Source: Rhodosalinus sp041365695
Lineage (GTDB): Bacteria > Pseudomonadota > Alphaproteobacteria > Rhodobacterales > Rhodobacteraceae
Direction: 5' to 3'
Length of the DNA stretch: 64,000 nt
Assembly (NCBI RefSeq): GCF_041365695.1
Contig: NZ_JBGFSJ010000005.1
Coordinates: 1 to 64,000 of the forward strand
In this document: positions 27,954-36,313 of the stretch, in pieces
Layout: the number at the start of each line of letters is the position of its first letter
Position numbering within the stretch: position 1 is the stretch's first letter
Program-made: the position numbers and the translations under genes
The notes under the pieces: model-generated
The model's input: only the letters and a program-made list of their open reading frames with translations
What the model was told of the DNA's origin: nothing
Database searches by the model: none

Positions 27954-29162
27954 TCACTTCTCGTCGAGGGGCGCGGTGACGAGCAACCCCATGGCCAGGA
28001 GTTTCAGCACGCAAGGTACGCCCGCGTAGAGGAAGGTCAGCGTCCAGAGGGCGGTTTCGTCGTTCTCGGTGCCGGCCTCGAAACCCGCGGCCTCGAGCGC
28101 GGGCAGAAGCGAGACCGCCGCGATCGCCAGCGTGGCCTTCGACACGAAGGACCACAGCCCGAAGCCCTCCGCCGCCCCGGGCGCGACCACCGCGAGACGG
28201 CTCGCGAAGAGCGCGGGCAGCACCACCATGTCGGCGCCGAGCGCCGCGCCGGTGATCACGCAGATCACCGCGAAGGCCGGCCAGTCCCCCGCGCCGAGCC
28301 CGAGCGCGAAGATGAAGCCCAGGACCGACAGCGACATCGCGCCAAGAAGCACGCGCCGCGCCCCGTAACGGTCGGCCGCCACGCCCCAGGCGGGCGCCGC
28401 CCCGGCCGCGGCCATGAAAAACAGCAGCAGCAACGGCCCCTCGTAGCCCGGCGCCTGAAGGCGGCTTTCGACGAAGAACAGGAAGAGCGTGGATGTCACC
28501 GCCACGGGCGTCGCGTTCGCGAGCGCGACAAGCAGCAGCCGGCGCGCGCCCGGGTCGGCCAGCACGGGTCCGAATCCGCCCCCGCCCAGCGCGTCGCCGG
28601 CCGGGCCGCGCCATTCGCGCCGCATCGAAAGGCCCGCCGCCAGCGCCAGCGCGGCGAAAACCCAGGCGAAGACCGAGAATCCCAGCACGGCGGGGGCCAC
28701 CGCCGCCGCGGAAACGCCCAGAAGGGCGCCGGTCTCGCGCCATCGCGCGACGCGAAGATGCCCACCCTGTCCGAGGTCGTCCGCCTTGGTCACGCCTTGC
28801 GCGTAGAAGGCGATGGTCAGGAAGCTGAACGCGGAGAAGACGAATGTCAGCATCAGCGCGAACCACAGAAGCGGGGCCACCGGCGGCGTCACGCCGAAAA
28901 GCCCGACCATCGCCGCGCCGATGATGGCGACGCCTGCCGCGACGGCGATCCGCCGGCGGCCCCGCAGCATCGCGACGAGCCGGCCGAGCAGCGGATCCTG
29001 CACCACGTCCAGAAGGCGCAGACCGAAGAGCACCGCGCCCAGCGCCGCAAGGCTCACGCCGTATTCGTCCACATAGACCTTCGGCGCGTGGATATAGAGC
29101 GGAAGCCCGGCCGACGCGAGCATCGCGGCGAACAGGCCATAGGCCGGGAGGCGCTGGGTCAT
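27954..29162 (-). CDS. MFS/GPH-type transporter in the RpoE-linked operon
   Basis: A 402-residue membrane protein with about twelve hydrophobic segments of the glycoside-pentoside-hexuronide:cation symporter type. The N-terminal LDVVQDPLLGRLVAMLRGRRR carries the family's D-P-x-x-G loop, and a central loop contains RVARWRETGALLG. Its cargo is unknown; the family context with oxidised-lipid genes suggests a lipid or sugar-like compound, which is inference. It is coupled to the DUF1365 gene by ATGA. Confidence 0.87.
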   Translation of the reverse strand: MTQRLPAYGLFAAMLASAGLPLYIHAPKVYVDEYGVSLAALGAVLFGLRLLDVVQDPLLGRLVAMLRGRRRIAVAAGVAIIGAAMVGLFGVTPPVAPLLWFALMLTFVFSAFSFLTIAFYAQGVTKADDLGQGGHLRVARWRETGALLGVSAAAVAPAVLGFSVFAWVFAALALAAGLSMRREWRGPAGDALGGGGFGPVLADPGARRLLLVALANATPVAVTSTLFLFFVESRLQAPGYEGPLLLLFFMAAAGAAPAWGVAADRYGARRVLLGAMSLSVLGFIFALGLGAGDWPAFAVICVITGAALGADMVVLPALFASRLAVVAPGAAEGFGLWSFVSKATLAIAAVSLLPALEAAGFEAGTENDETALWTLTFLYAGVPCVLKLLAMGLLVTAPLDEK

Positions 29163-29917
29163 CGGGTGATCTCGGCCTCCGGCGGCTCGGGGCGGGAATG
29201 GAAGCGTGCGCCCTTCCACCACAGCTTCAGCGCCTGCCAGTGAATGAGCGCGAGCACCCGCCGCGAGCCGAAGGGCCGGCGCAGACCGGTACCGAGAAGC
29301 CGGCGGGTGGTCAGCGGGCGGCGATGCCCCGTCAACGTCGCCAGAAGGCCGCCATCCTCCCGCAGGTAGTCGATCCACACGCCGACACGCTCGCGGGTTA
29401 TGTCGAAGCGGAAAGTGTAGTCGCCCTCCACCGGCTGGAACGGCGAGACGTGGAAGATCTTGCGCGAGGTCAGCCGGTCCTCGGCCGCGATCGGGCGCAG
29501 GTCGTCGTGATGCACGAGATAGGAGTGACGGTCGCCGAAGGTGTTGTTGACCTCCGCGATCACCGCGCAAAGCCGCGCCTCCGCGTCATGGCACAGCCAG
29601 AAGCTGACCGGGTTGAAGACGTGGCCCAGTACCCGCGGCTGCGCGAGCAGCAGCACCGGTCCCGGCAGATCGAGCCCGTGGGCGGCAAGCACGTCGCGCA
29701 CCCAGGCCGCCCCGCGCCCCGCGCCCCGCGCCCCGCCGTGATCCACGTCCCAGAGCGAGACGAGGTTCCGCGCGTTGCGGGAAAAGAGCCGCGGCGCGGC
29801 AACCTCTGCCTCCGCGTCGAGCAGAAGGTAATCCACGCCGTAGCGGAACGCGTTGCGGACCTCGCCCTTCCGCCCGTGGAAGGTCTGCCCGGCGATATGC
29901 TCGATCCGCGCGGTCAC
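29159..29917 (-). CDS. DUF1365 family protein
   Basis: A 252-residue protein with the DUF1365 landmarks: HGRKGEVRNAFRYGVDYLLLD at the start, LAQPRVLGHVFNPVSFWLCHD, EVNNTFGDRHSYLVH and KIFHVSPFQPVEGDYTFRF (all partial). DUF1365 genes almost always lie beside an FAD amine-oxidase-like gene and often a cyclopropane fatty acid synthase, and belong to the singlet-oxygen response in Rhodobacter, where they are linked to fatty acid modification. It overlaps both neighbours by 4 nt. Confidence 0.93.
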   Translation of the reverse strand: MTARIEHIAGQTFHGRKGEVRNAFRYGVDYLLLDAEAEVAAPRLFSRNARNLVSLWDVDHGGARGAGRGAAWVRDVLAAHGLDLPGPVLLLAQPRVLGHVFNPVSFWLCHDAEARLCAVIAEVNNTFGDRHSYLVHHDDLRPIAAEDRLTSRKIFHVSPFQPVEGDYTFRFDITRERVGVWIDYLREDGGLLATLTGHRRPLTTRRLLGTGLRRPFGSRRVLALIHWQALKLWWKGARFHSRPEPPEAEITR

Positions 29918-31209
29918 GCCGCCGCGATCCCGGCGTCGCGGGCAAGGATTGTCCGCGCCACGTCATGGGCGCTCGACAGGCCGTCCTCGTGGAACCCGTT
30001 CTTGACCCAGGCGCCGCAGAACCATGTCCCGTTGGCGCCCTGGAGTTCGGGCAACCGCGCCTGCGCCTCGAGCGCCGCGGTGTCGTAGACCGGGTGCGCG
30101 AAGGTGGTCTCTTCGTGGATGAGCTCTTCGCGGATGGGGCGCGCGTCGTTCAGCGTCACGAAAAGCGGATCGTCCTCGGGGATCGGCTGAAGCGAGTTCA
30201 TCCAGTAGCTCACCCGGATCCGCCCCTGCGGCCCGCCAGGGTCCTCGGTGTAGTTCCACGACGACCAGGCGAGCCGCCGGCGCGGCATCACGCCGGTGTC
30301 GGAATGCAGCACCACGCGGTTGGGCTGGTAGCCGATGCGCCCGACCGTGGCGCGCTCCTCGGCGGTCGGATCCGACAGAAGCCGCATCGCCTGGTCCGAA
30401 TGGGTGGCGAACACCACTTCGTCGAACCGCTCGGGCGGGCCGCCGGGCACCGCCACCTCCACGCCGCCGGCATCCCGGCGCACGGAACGCACCGCGCAGC
30501 CCTTGCGGATGTCCACTCCCTGGCCGCCGAGCGCCGCCTCGAGGCGGCGGACATACTCGATCGAGCCGCCGGCCACGGTGTACCACTGGTGCTGTCCGGT
30601 GATCCCGAGCAGGTGGTGGTTGCGGAAGAATTCCAGCATCGCGCGGGCCGGGAATTCCAGTATCTGCGCCTTGGGCACCGACCAGATCGCGCCCGAGAAG
30701 GGCAGCAGGTAGTAGTCGCGGAACCAGCGGCCCGAGCGCAGCCGGTCGAGCAGGCCGCCCACGGTCAGCCCGGCCTCCTGCGCGGTGTCGTACCCCCGCG
30801 CGTTGAAGCGCAGCACGTCGCGGATGAGCCGCCAGTAGCGCGGGTCTGCGAGATTGCGGCGCTGCGCGAAAACCGACCCGAGGCTGGAAAGACCGTACTC
30901 GAAGCGCCCCCCGTCGATCGAGACACCGAAGCTCATGCGGCTTTCCGTCACGGGGACGTCGAGCTCGTCGAACAGCCGGGTGAGAAGCGGGTAATTGGCG
31001 TTGTTGAAGACGATGAAGCCCATGTCCACCGGCTGGTCGCCGTGCTTGCCCGCGAGCACCGTGCGCGCATGGCCCCCCAGCCGCGGCTCCGCCTCGAAGA
31101 GCGTCACGCGGTGCGCGTCCGCCAGGTAATGCGCCGCGCCCATGCCGGAAATGCCTCCGCCGATCACGGCGATCCTGCGGGGGGTGGTGGGGGGCTGCTC
31201 GAATGGCAT
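29914..31209 (-). CDS. FAD-dependent amine-oxidase-like protein of the RpoE regulon
   Basis: A 431-residue flavoprotein. The dinucleotide-binding motif is IAVIGGGISGMGAAHYLA and the second FAD region is GGHARTVLAGKHGDQPVDMGF (partial quotes). The C-terminal FAD contact is WFCGAWVKNGFHEDGLSSA. It resembles carotenoid/fatty-acid oxidising enzymes rather than true monoamine oxidases. It is first in an operon divergent from rpoE-chrR and followed by DUF1365, a transporter and an SDR. In R. sphaeroides the corresponding operon is induced by singlet oxygen. The ATG at 31207-31209 is chosen because the nucleotide motif starts 12 residues later. Confidence 0.9.
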   Translation of the reverse strand: MPFEQPPTTPRRIAVIGGGISGMGAAHYLADAHRVTLFEAEPRLGGHARTVLAGKHGDQPVDMGFIVFNNANYPLLTRLFDELDVPVTESRMSFGVSIDGGRFEYGLSSLGSVFAQRRNLADPRYWRLIRDVLRFNARGYDTAQEAGLTVGGLLDRLRSGRWFRDYYLLPFSGAIWSVPKAQILEFPARAMLEFFRNHHLLGITGQHQWYTVAGGSIEYVRRLEAALGGQGVDIRKGCAVRSVRRDAGGVEVAVPGGPPERFDEVVFATHSDQAMRLLSDPTAEERATVGRIGYQPNRVVLHSDTGVMPRRRLAWSSWNYTEDPGGPQGRIRVSYWMNSLQPIPEDDPLFVTLNDARPIREELIHEETTFAHPVYDTAALEAQARLPELQGANGTWFCGAWVKNGFHEDGLSSAHDVARTILARDAGIAAA

Positions 31210-31247
31210 GAGGGGCGGACTCCGTCTCTTGGGTTGTCTTGTGCACT

Positions 31248-31277
31248 TCATTACGGTGATCTTGGCCGGGCCGATGA
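31248..31277 (-). promoter_or_regulatory. possible RpoE-type promoter of the FAD oxidase operon
   Basis: On the minus strand TCATCG (complement of 31272-31277), an 18-nt spacer, then TAATGA (complement of 31248-31253). It fits the TGATCC-N18-TAA pattern at four of six -35 positions, with exact spacing and -10 start. It mirrors the stronger rpoE promoter 20 nt away on the other strand. Confidence 0.4.
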
Positions 31278-31298
31278 CAAGGAATCTTTCGGCCCGGG

Positions 31299-31328
31299 TG
31301 ATCCACCGCTTTCGGCGACCCGTAATAA
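31299..31328 (+). promoter_or_regulatory. RpoE-dependent autoregulatory promoter of rpoE-chrR
   Basis: TGATCC (31299-31304), an 18-nt spacer and TAATAA (31323-31328): a full match to the ECF RpoE consensus of Rhodobacter. Transcription would begin near 31335, almost on the first available ATG at 31333. This makes either a leaderless message or a downstream translation start likely. Confidence 0.7.
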
Positions 31329-31332
31329 AGGT

Positions 31333-31998
31333 ATGTTTACGGATGTCGACACACTCGACCACGCATTCACGCCGCCTCCGGCGCCTGTGCTTTCCAGCTG
31401 TCCGGGCGGGCGCGCCGATGCAGCGCGGGCCGCGATCGTGACGGGTGCGGGAGACGCCAAGAGCGATGCCGCCTGTGACTGGACCGCGCATGTCCATCGC
31501 ATCCGGGACACGCGCGATCAGGGCGCCTTCGCCGAGCTTTTCGGACATTTCGCTCCGCGCGTGAAGGCGTTTCTGATCCGATCGGGCGCGGATGCCGGCC
31601 TTGCCGAGGAATGCACGCAGGAAGTGATGGCGACGCTCTGGCAGAAGGCGCACCAGTTCGACCCGGCCCGCGCCAGCGTCGCCACCTGGGTGTTCACGAT
31701 CGCGCGCAACCGCCGTATCGACGCGCTGCGCCGCCAGCGCCGCCCCGAGCCCGAGGATCTTCCCTGGGGGCCCGAGGCGGACCCCGACCAGGAAGAGGTG
31801 GTGACGCTTCAGCAGGAGACGGACCGCCTGGCCGAGGCGCTGCGCGCGCTGCCGGACAAGCAGAGATACCTGATCGAGCGCGCGTATTTCGGGGAACTCA
31901 GTCACACCGAGATCGCCGCCGAGACGGGCCTGCCGCTCGGCACCATAAAATCGAGAATTCGCCTGGCGCTGGAGCGCCTGCGCCACGAAATGAAGTGA
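31333..31998 (+). CDS. rpoE: ECF sigma factor RpoE (ECF11-type, singlet oxygen response)
   Basis: Sigma factor released from ChrR by singlet oxygen, directing transcription of photo-oxidative stress genes. The conserved part holds region 2 (DQGAFAELFGHFAPRVKAFL; ASVATWVFTIARNRRIDALRR) and region 4 with the helix-turn-helix SHTEIAAETGLPLGTIKSRI (partial quotes). From the ATG at 31333 it would be 221 residues, with about 35 low-complexity N-terminal residues missing from relatives. Because the promoter's -10 ends 5 nt before that ATG, GTG at 31438 (186 residues, close to the R. sphaeroides length) may be the true start. chrR follows 2 nt after the stop. Confidence 0.9.
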   Translation: MFTDVDTLDHAFTPPPAPVLSSCPGGRADAARAAIVTGAGDAKSDAACDWTAHVHRIRDTRDQGAFAELFGHFAPRVKAFLIRSGADAGLAEECTQEVMATLWQKAHQFDPARASVATWVFTIARNRRIDALRRQRRPEPEDLPWGPEADPDQEEVVTLQQETDRLAEALRALPDKQRYLIERAYFGELSHTEIAAETGLPLGTIKSRIRLALERLRHEMK

Positions 31999-32000
31999 CC

Positions 32001-32666
32001 ATGCCGATGACTGCCAAGATCAAGCATCACCTGAGTCCGCAACTGCTGATGGCTTACGCCGCCGGCGCCCTGCCCGAGGCCTTCGATCTCGTGGTGGCGT
32101 CGCACCTGTCCCTGTGCGACGCCTGCCGTGCCGAGGCCGAGAGCTACGAAACCCTGGGTGGCGCCGTGCTCGAAAACGAGGACGCGGTGGCGCTCGACGA
32201 GGACAGCCTCGCCGCGACGCTGCGCCTGATCGAGACGGGTCTTCCCGAACCGGCCGAGGCGGCCGTTCCGGCCGCCGCGCCCGGCGAGGCGTTGCCCGCG
32301 CCCGTTCGGGTCTATGTCGGCGGCGGTCTCGACGACGTGCGCTGGCAGAACATCGGCCGCGGCGTTAAGCAGGCCCTCCTGCCCATGACCGGCGAGGCGC
32401 GCGCGCGTCTTCTCTACATCCCCGCAGGCATGGCGGTTCCGGATCACGGGCACAGCGGTGCCGAGGTCACTCTCGTCCTGCGCGGCGCATTCAGTGACAA
32501 GACCGATCGCTTCGGGCCGGGCGACGTCGAGATCGCCGACGAGAAGCTGCACCACAGCCCCGTCGCCGAAGAGGGCGAGGATTGCATCTGCCTCGCGGTC
32601 ACCGACGCCCCCTTGCGGTTCTCGGGCCTCGTGCCGCGGCTCGCCCAGCCCTTCCTGCAAATCTGA
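32001..32666 (+). CDS. chrR: ChrR family anti-sigma factor
   Basis: Zinc-dependent anti-sigma factor that holds RpoE inactive until singlet oxygen is present. The 221-residue protein has the N-terminal ZAS domain with zinc ligands H10, H35, C39 and C42 (HLSLCDACRAE). These correspond to H6, H31, C35 and C38 of the R. sphaeroides protein. The C-terminal cupin domain (about 105-205) has metal-type histidines in VPDHGHSGAEVTLVL and DEKLHHSPVAEEGEDC (partial quotes). It is co-transcribed with rpoE, 2 nt apart. A second in-frame ATG at 32007 is an equally good start. Confidence 0.93.
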   Translation: MPMTAKIKHHLSPQLLMAYAAGALPEAFDLVVASHLSLCDACRAEAESYETLGGAVLENEDAVALDEDSLAATLRLIETGLPEPAEAAVPAAAPGEALPAPVRVYVGGGLDDVRWQNIGRGVKQALLPMTGEARARLLYIPAGMAVPDHGHSGAEVTLVLRGAFSDKTDRFGPGDVEIADEKLHHSPVAEEGEDCICLAVTDAPLRFSGLVPRLAQPFLQI

Positions 32667-32684
32667 TCCCGGGCGGCGGGCCGC

Positions 32685-33854
32685 TCACTCCGCCGCATCG
32701 GGGGACGGCGGTCCAGCCGCCGCCTCATCGATCGGGTCGTCGAACTCGAACCGGTCGAGCCGGTGGGCCCGGGCGGCCGCCTTCTCCGCGCTCAGCTTGA
32801 TCTCGGCCACGTCCCGCGCCGCCTGCCCGAAGTGGCGGTCGAGATTCTCCACCCGCTGGCCGAGCCGGGCCATGTCCGACCCCAGTAGCGACAGTTCCCG
32901 GCGGATGCGCGCGGCCTCGGCGCGCAGCCGCGCGTCCTTCAACACCGCGCGCATGGTGTTGAGCGTGGCCATGCAGGTGGTGGGCGACACGATCCAGACA
33001 TGCGCCGCGAAGCCCTCCCGCACGAGGTCCGGGAAGTTGCCGTGAAGCTCTGCGTAGACGGCCTCGGACGGCAGGAACATCAGCGCCCCGTCGGCCGTTT
33101 CGCCCTCGACGATGTATTTCTCCGCGATCGTGCGGACATGGGCGCGTACGGCCTGCCGGAACGCTTGCGCCGCGCGCTGCGCCGCCTCGCGCGTTTCCGC
33201 GCGCCGCAGCGCCTCGTACGCCTCGAGCGGGAACTTGCTGTCGATGACGATGGGCCCGGGCGGGTGCGGCAGGTGCACGAGCGCATCGGGGCGCGCGCCC
33301 GAGGCAAGCTTGCCCTGCACCGAATAGCTGTCGCGCGGCAACGCCTTGGCGAGGATGTCGTAAAGCTGGATCTCACCGAACGCCCCGCGCGTCTGCTTGT
33401 TCGACAGGATGTCCTGCAGGCCGAGCACATCGCCGGAAAGCTGGGTGATCTTCTCCTGCGCGCGGTCGATGGTCTTCAGACGCTCCTGAAGCTCGCCCAG
33501 CGAATGGGCGGTGCGCCGCGCGCTGCCCGAGAGGCTCTCGCCGATCCGCTCGTTCACCTGCGCGAGGCGCTCTTCCATCAGGCGCAGCGTCTCCGTCTGT
33601 GAGCGGGCCTGCGCTTCGGCGACGTGGGTCAGCCCGCCCGAAAGCCGGTGCTGCCCGTCGCCCAGTTCGCGCACCCGCTGGCCGAGCGCGCCCAGTTGCC
33701 GTTGAAGCGGCTCAACCGTGCGCGCCGCCCGGCCCGCGGCGCGCGCGGTCACGACCAGCAGCCACAGGGCAAGCAGGAGAAGCGCCGCCCCGCCGATGAG
33801 CGCGAGGGCGAGGGGGTCGTCAAGCGCCACGGCGCGGTCGCCGAGCTCGATCAT
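32685..33854 (-). CDS. rmuC: DNA recombination protein RmuC homologue
   Basis: A 389-residue protein with an N-terminal membrane anchor (about 14-36, LALALIGGAALLLLALWLLVV), then a long coiled coil (about 45-150) and the RmuC PD-(D/E)xK nuclease-like domain. The domain shows RGAFGEIQLYDILAKALP, PIVIDSKFPLEAYEAL and MFLPSEAVYAELH (partial quotes). RmuC limits certain DNA rearrangements in E. coli; its biochemical role is not well established. The ATG overlaps the mutL stop (ATGA), so the two repair genes are translated together. Confidence 0.93.
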   Translation of the reverse strand: MIELGDRAVALDDPLALALIGGAALLLLALWLLVVTARAAGRAARTVEPLQRQLGALGQRVRELGDGQHRLSGGLTHVAEAQARSQTETLRLMEERLAQVNERIGESLSGSARRTAHSLGELQERLKTIDRAQEKITQLSGDVLGLQDILSNKQTRGAFGEIQLYDILAKALPRDSYSVQGKLASGARPDALVHLPHPPGPIVIDSKFPLEAYEALRRAETREAAQRAAQAFRQAVRAHVRTIAEKYIVEGETADGALMFLPSEAVYAELHGNFPDLVREGFAAHVWIVSPTTCMATLNTMRAVLKDARLRAEAARIRRELSLLGSDMARLGQRVENLDRHFGQAARDVAEIKLSAEKAAARAHRLDRFEFDDPIDEAAAGPPSPDAAE

Positions 33855-35707
33855 CGCCGTCCGAAAAGCCGCTCGATGTCGGCAAGCTTCAACTCGACGT
33901 AAGTGGGCCGCCCGTGGTTGCACTGGCCCGAAAGCGGCGTCGCCTCCATCTCGCGCAGCAGGGCGTTCATCTCCTCGGCCCGCATCCGCCGTCCCGCACG
34001 GATGGAGCCGTGGCAGGCGGCGCGGCTCAGCACCGAGAGCAGCCGCGTCTCGACCGCCTGGCTTTCGCCCTCGTCGGCCAGCTCGTCGGCCACGTCGCGC
34101 ACGAGCGCGCGCGCATCCACCGCGCCCAGCGCGGCCGGGGTCGCGCGCACCGCGATGGCGTCGCCGCCGAAAGGCTCGAGCGCCAGCCCGAGACGGGACA
34201 GATCCTTCGCCGCGTCCAGAAGGCGCGCCCGGTCCGGGCCGGCCAGCGACACGATCTCGGGAATGAGCAGGGCCTGCGACGCGACATCCGCCTCGGCGAG
34301 CTGGCGCTTCAGCCGCTCGTAGACCAGCCGCTCATGCGCCGCGTGCTGATCCACGATCACCACGCCGTCTTCCGTCTGCGCGACGATGTAGGTCTCGTGA
34401 AGCTGCGCGCGCGCGGCGCCGAGCGGCAGCCGCTCCGCGGGCGCCGCCTGCGCGGTTGGCGCGTCCTCGGCCACGTCCTGCGGCGCGTCGATCCGCGCGC
34501 TCCAGTCGTCCGCCATCTCGGCGAAGCCCGGTGCCTGGGCCATGTAGGAGGCGGCCCGCGCCCCGGCGGAGGGCCGGTCCATCTGGTAGCGGGGCGCGGC
34601 CGGCGCTTCGGGCCGCGCCGCGCCGAGCGCCGCCCCCGCCACGGTGGTGGACGCCCGGTGCCCGGCCTCGGCCAGCGCATGGCGAAGCGCCGAGACGATC
34701 AGCCCGCGGGCCACGCCCGGGTCGCGAAAGCGCACCTCCGTCTTGGCGGGATGCACGTTCACGTCCACGAGCCGCGGATCGCAGTCGACGTAAAGCGCGG
34801 CCACCGCGTGGCGGTCGCGCGGCAGCACGTCCATGTAGGCGGCACGCAGCGCGCCCACCAGCATCCGGTCGCGCACCGGGCGGCCGTTCACGAAAAGATA
34901 CTGCGCCACCGCCGCCCCGCGCGAATAGGTGGGAAGCGCCGCGTAGCCGCGCAGCCGCAGCCCCTCGCGCTCGGCCTCGATGGGAAGCGCGTTTCGCAGG
35001 AAATCCTCTCCGAGGACCGATGCTAGCCGCCCGGCAAGCGCGTCGAAAAGATCGCCGGTCTCCGCGTCGGCGCGGAAGCTGACCCGCCCTTCGCCGCCGC
35101 CCGTCACGTCGCGCAGCGTGAAGCCCACGAAGGGTTCGGCCATGGCGAGGCGGCGCACGGCGTCCGCGATGGCCTGCGCCTCTGCGCGGTCGGTGCGCAG
35201 GAACTTCAGCCGCGCGGGCGTCGCACGGAAGAGGTCGCGCAGTTCCACCACCGTGCCGCGGTCGAGCGCGGCGGGCCGCACCGGGCCCATGTCGCCGCCC
35301 GTGACGGTCAGCGACGCGGCCTCCGCGCCCTGCGCGCGGCTGGTGAGCGTCAGCCGGCCCACCGCGCCGAGCGAGGCCAGCGCCTCGCCGCGGAACCCGA
35401 AGCTGCGGATATCGAGGAGGTCCGACCCGTCGATCTTGGAGGTGGCATGACGCGCCACCGCGAAGGGAAGGTCGTCCGCCGTCATGCCGCAGCCGTCGTC
35501 GCGGACACGGATCAGCGTCTTGCCGCCGTCGGCCTGGGCGATCTCGATCCGCCCGGCACCGGAATCGATCGCGTTCTCCACAAGCTCCTTCACCGCCGAG
35601 GCGGGCCGCTCCACGACCTCGCCGGCGGCGATGCGGTTGATGGCGGCCTCGTCGAGCGCACGAATGACCGGGCGCGACGCGGTTATCTTGTGGCTGAATT
35701 CGTTCAT
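33851..35707 (-). CDS. mutL: DNA mismatch repair protein MutL
   Basis: MutL couples MutS mismatch recognition to strand removal. The 618-residue length is standard. GHKL ATPase motifs are in order: AGEVVERPASAVKELVENAID (partial), the ATP-lid RVRDDGCGM and SFGFRGEALASLGAV. The transducer domain lies at about 215-330, followed by a proline/alanine-rich linker (about 345-430). The C-terminal dimerisation domain carries DQHAAHERLVYERLK and ACHGSIRAGRRM. It contains the QHAxHER motif but not an obvious complete endonuclease DQHAx2Ex4E set, so whether it nicks is unclear from this reading. First gene of mutL-rmuC. Confidence 0.97.
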   Translation of the reverse strand: MNEFSHKITASRPVIRALDEAAINRIAAGEVVERPASAVKELVENAIDSGAGRIEIAQADGGKTLIRVRDDGCGMTADDLPFAVARHATSKIDGSDLLDIRSFGFRGEALASLGAVGRLTLTSRAQGAEAASLTVTGGDMGPVRPAALDRGTVVELRDLFRATPARLKFLRTDRAEAQAIADAVRRLAMAEPFVGFTLRDVTGGGEGRVSFRADAETGDLFDALAGRLASVLGEDFLRNALPIEAEREGLRLRGYAALPTYSRGAAVAQYLFVNGRPVRDRMLVGALRAAYMDVLPRDRHAVAALYVDCDPRLVDVNVHPAKTEVRFRDPGVARGLIVSALRHALAEAGHRASTTVAGAALGAARPEAPAAPRYQMDRPSAGARAASYMAQAPGFAEMADDWSARIDAPQDVAEDAPTAQAAPAERLPLGAARAQLHETYIVAQTEDGVVIVDQHAAHERLVYERLKRQLAEADVASQALLIPEIVSLAGPDRARLLDAAKDLSRLGLALEPFGGDAIAVRATPAALGAVDARALVRDVADELADEGESQAVETRLLSVLSRAACHGSIRAGRRMRAEEMNALLREMEATPLSGQCNHGRPTYVELKLADIERLFGRR

Positions 35708-35855
35708 TCAACAAGACCTAGCACGCCCATGCACGATTCGACCACCCGGCACGGCCGCGTCGCCGCCCTCTGTGCGGCGGCGCGGCGAACCGCTAGTCTT
35801 GGGCGCGCGGGGCAGCCTTCGGACCCCGACCGACCATGCAGCCAAGGAGACGTTC

Positions 35856-36233
35856 ATGAAGACCGAGACCGTCGGCGACGCCAAGCTCGAGACCTGGAGC
35901 CCCGAGGAGGTGTCCCGAGCCGCCCGGGCCGGGGAGATCGTGCTGATCGACGTGCGCACACCCCAGGAATACATGTTCGAGCACATCGAGGGCGCGCTTC
36001 TGATGCCGCTCGCCTTCTTCGACGCGAAATCCCTACCCGGCCAGTCCGAGAAGCGGCTCGTGTTCCACTGCGGCTCCGGCGTGCGCTCCGAGAAGACCGC
36101 GCGCGCCGCGATCGAGGCGGGTTTCGACCGGATCGCGCACATGGAAGGAGGGTTCGCCGGATGGAAGACCGCGAAACTTCCCTATGTCGGCACGAACATG
36201 GCAAGCGGCGCGCCGCAGAAGGTCGAGCCCTGA
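35856..36233 (+). CDS. rhodanese-like sulfurtransferase
   Basis: A 125-residue single-domain rhodanese. IDVRTPQEYMFEHIEGA is the CH2A-type motif and the active loop is HCGSGVRSEK, with the persulfide cysteine in C-G-S-G-V-R. The six-residue loop suits a sulfur rather than phosphate substrate. AAGGAGA precedes the ATG at 35856. It stands alone between mutL (divergent) and amtB (convergent), ended by a perfect terminator. Its partner is unknown. Confidence 0.9.
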   Translation: MKTETVGDAKLETWSPEEVSRAARAGEIVLIDVRTPQEYMFEHIEGALLMPLAFFDAKSLPGQSEKRLVFHCGSGVRSEKTARAAIEAGFDRIAHMEGGFAGWKTAKLPYVGTNMASGAPQKVEP

Positions 36234-36260
36234 GCCCCGCATGACCGACGGAAACGAAGA

Positions 36261-36293
36261 AGGCCCGGGCACGACCATGCCCGGGCCTCTTTT
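36261..36293 (+). terminator. rho-independent terminator after the rhodanese gene
   Basis: A perfect 11-bp stem (AGGCCCGGGCA, 36261-36271, with TGCCCGGGCCT, 36278-36288), a 6-nt loop, then CTTTT. On the minus strand the tail is TTCTTCG, so it can also stop amtB transcription. Confidence 0.88.
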
Positions 36294-36313
36294 AAGGTTC
36301 TCTCGGGATCGGC

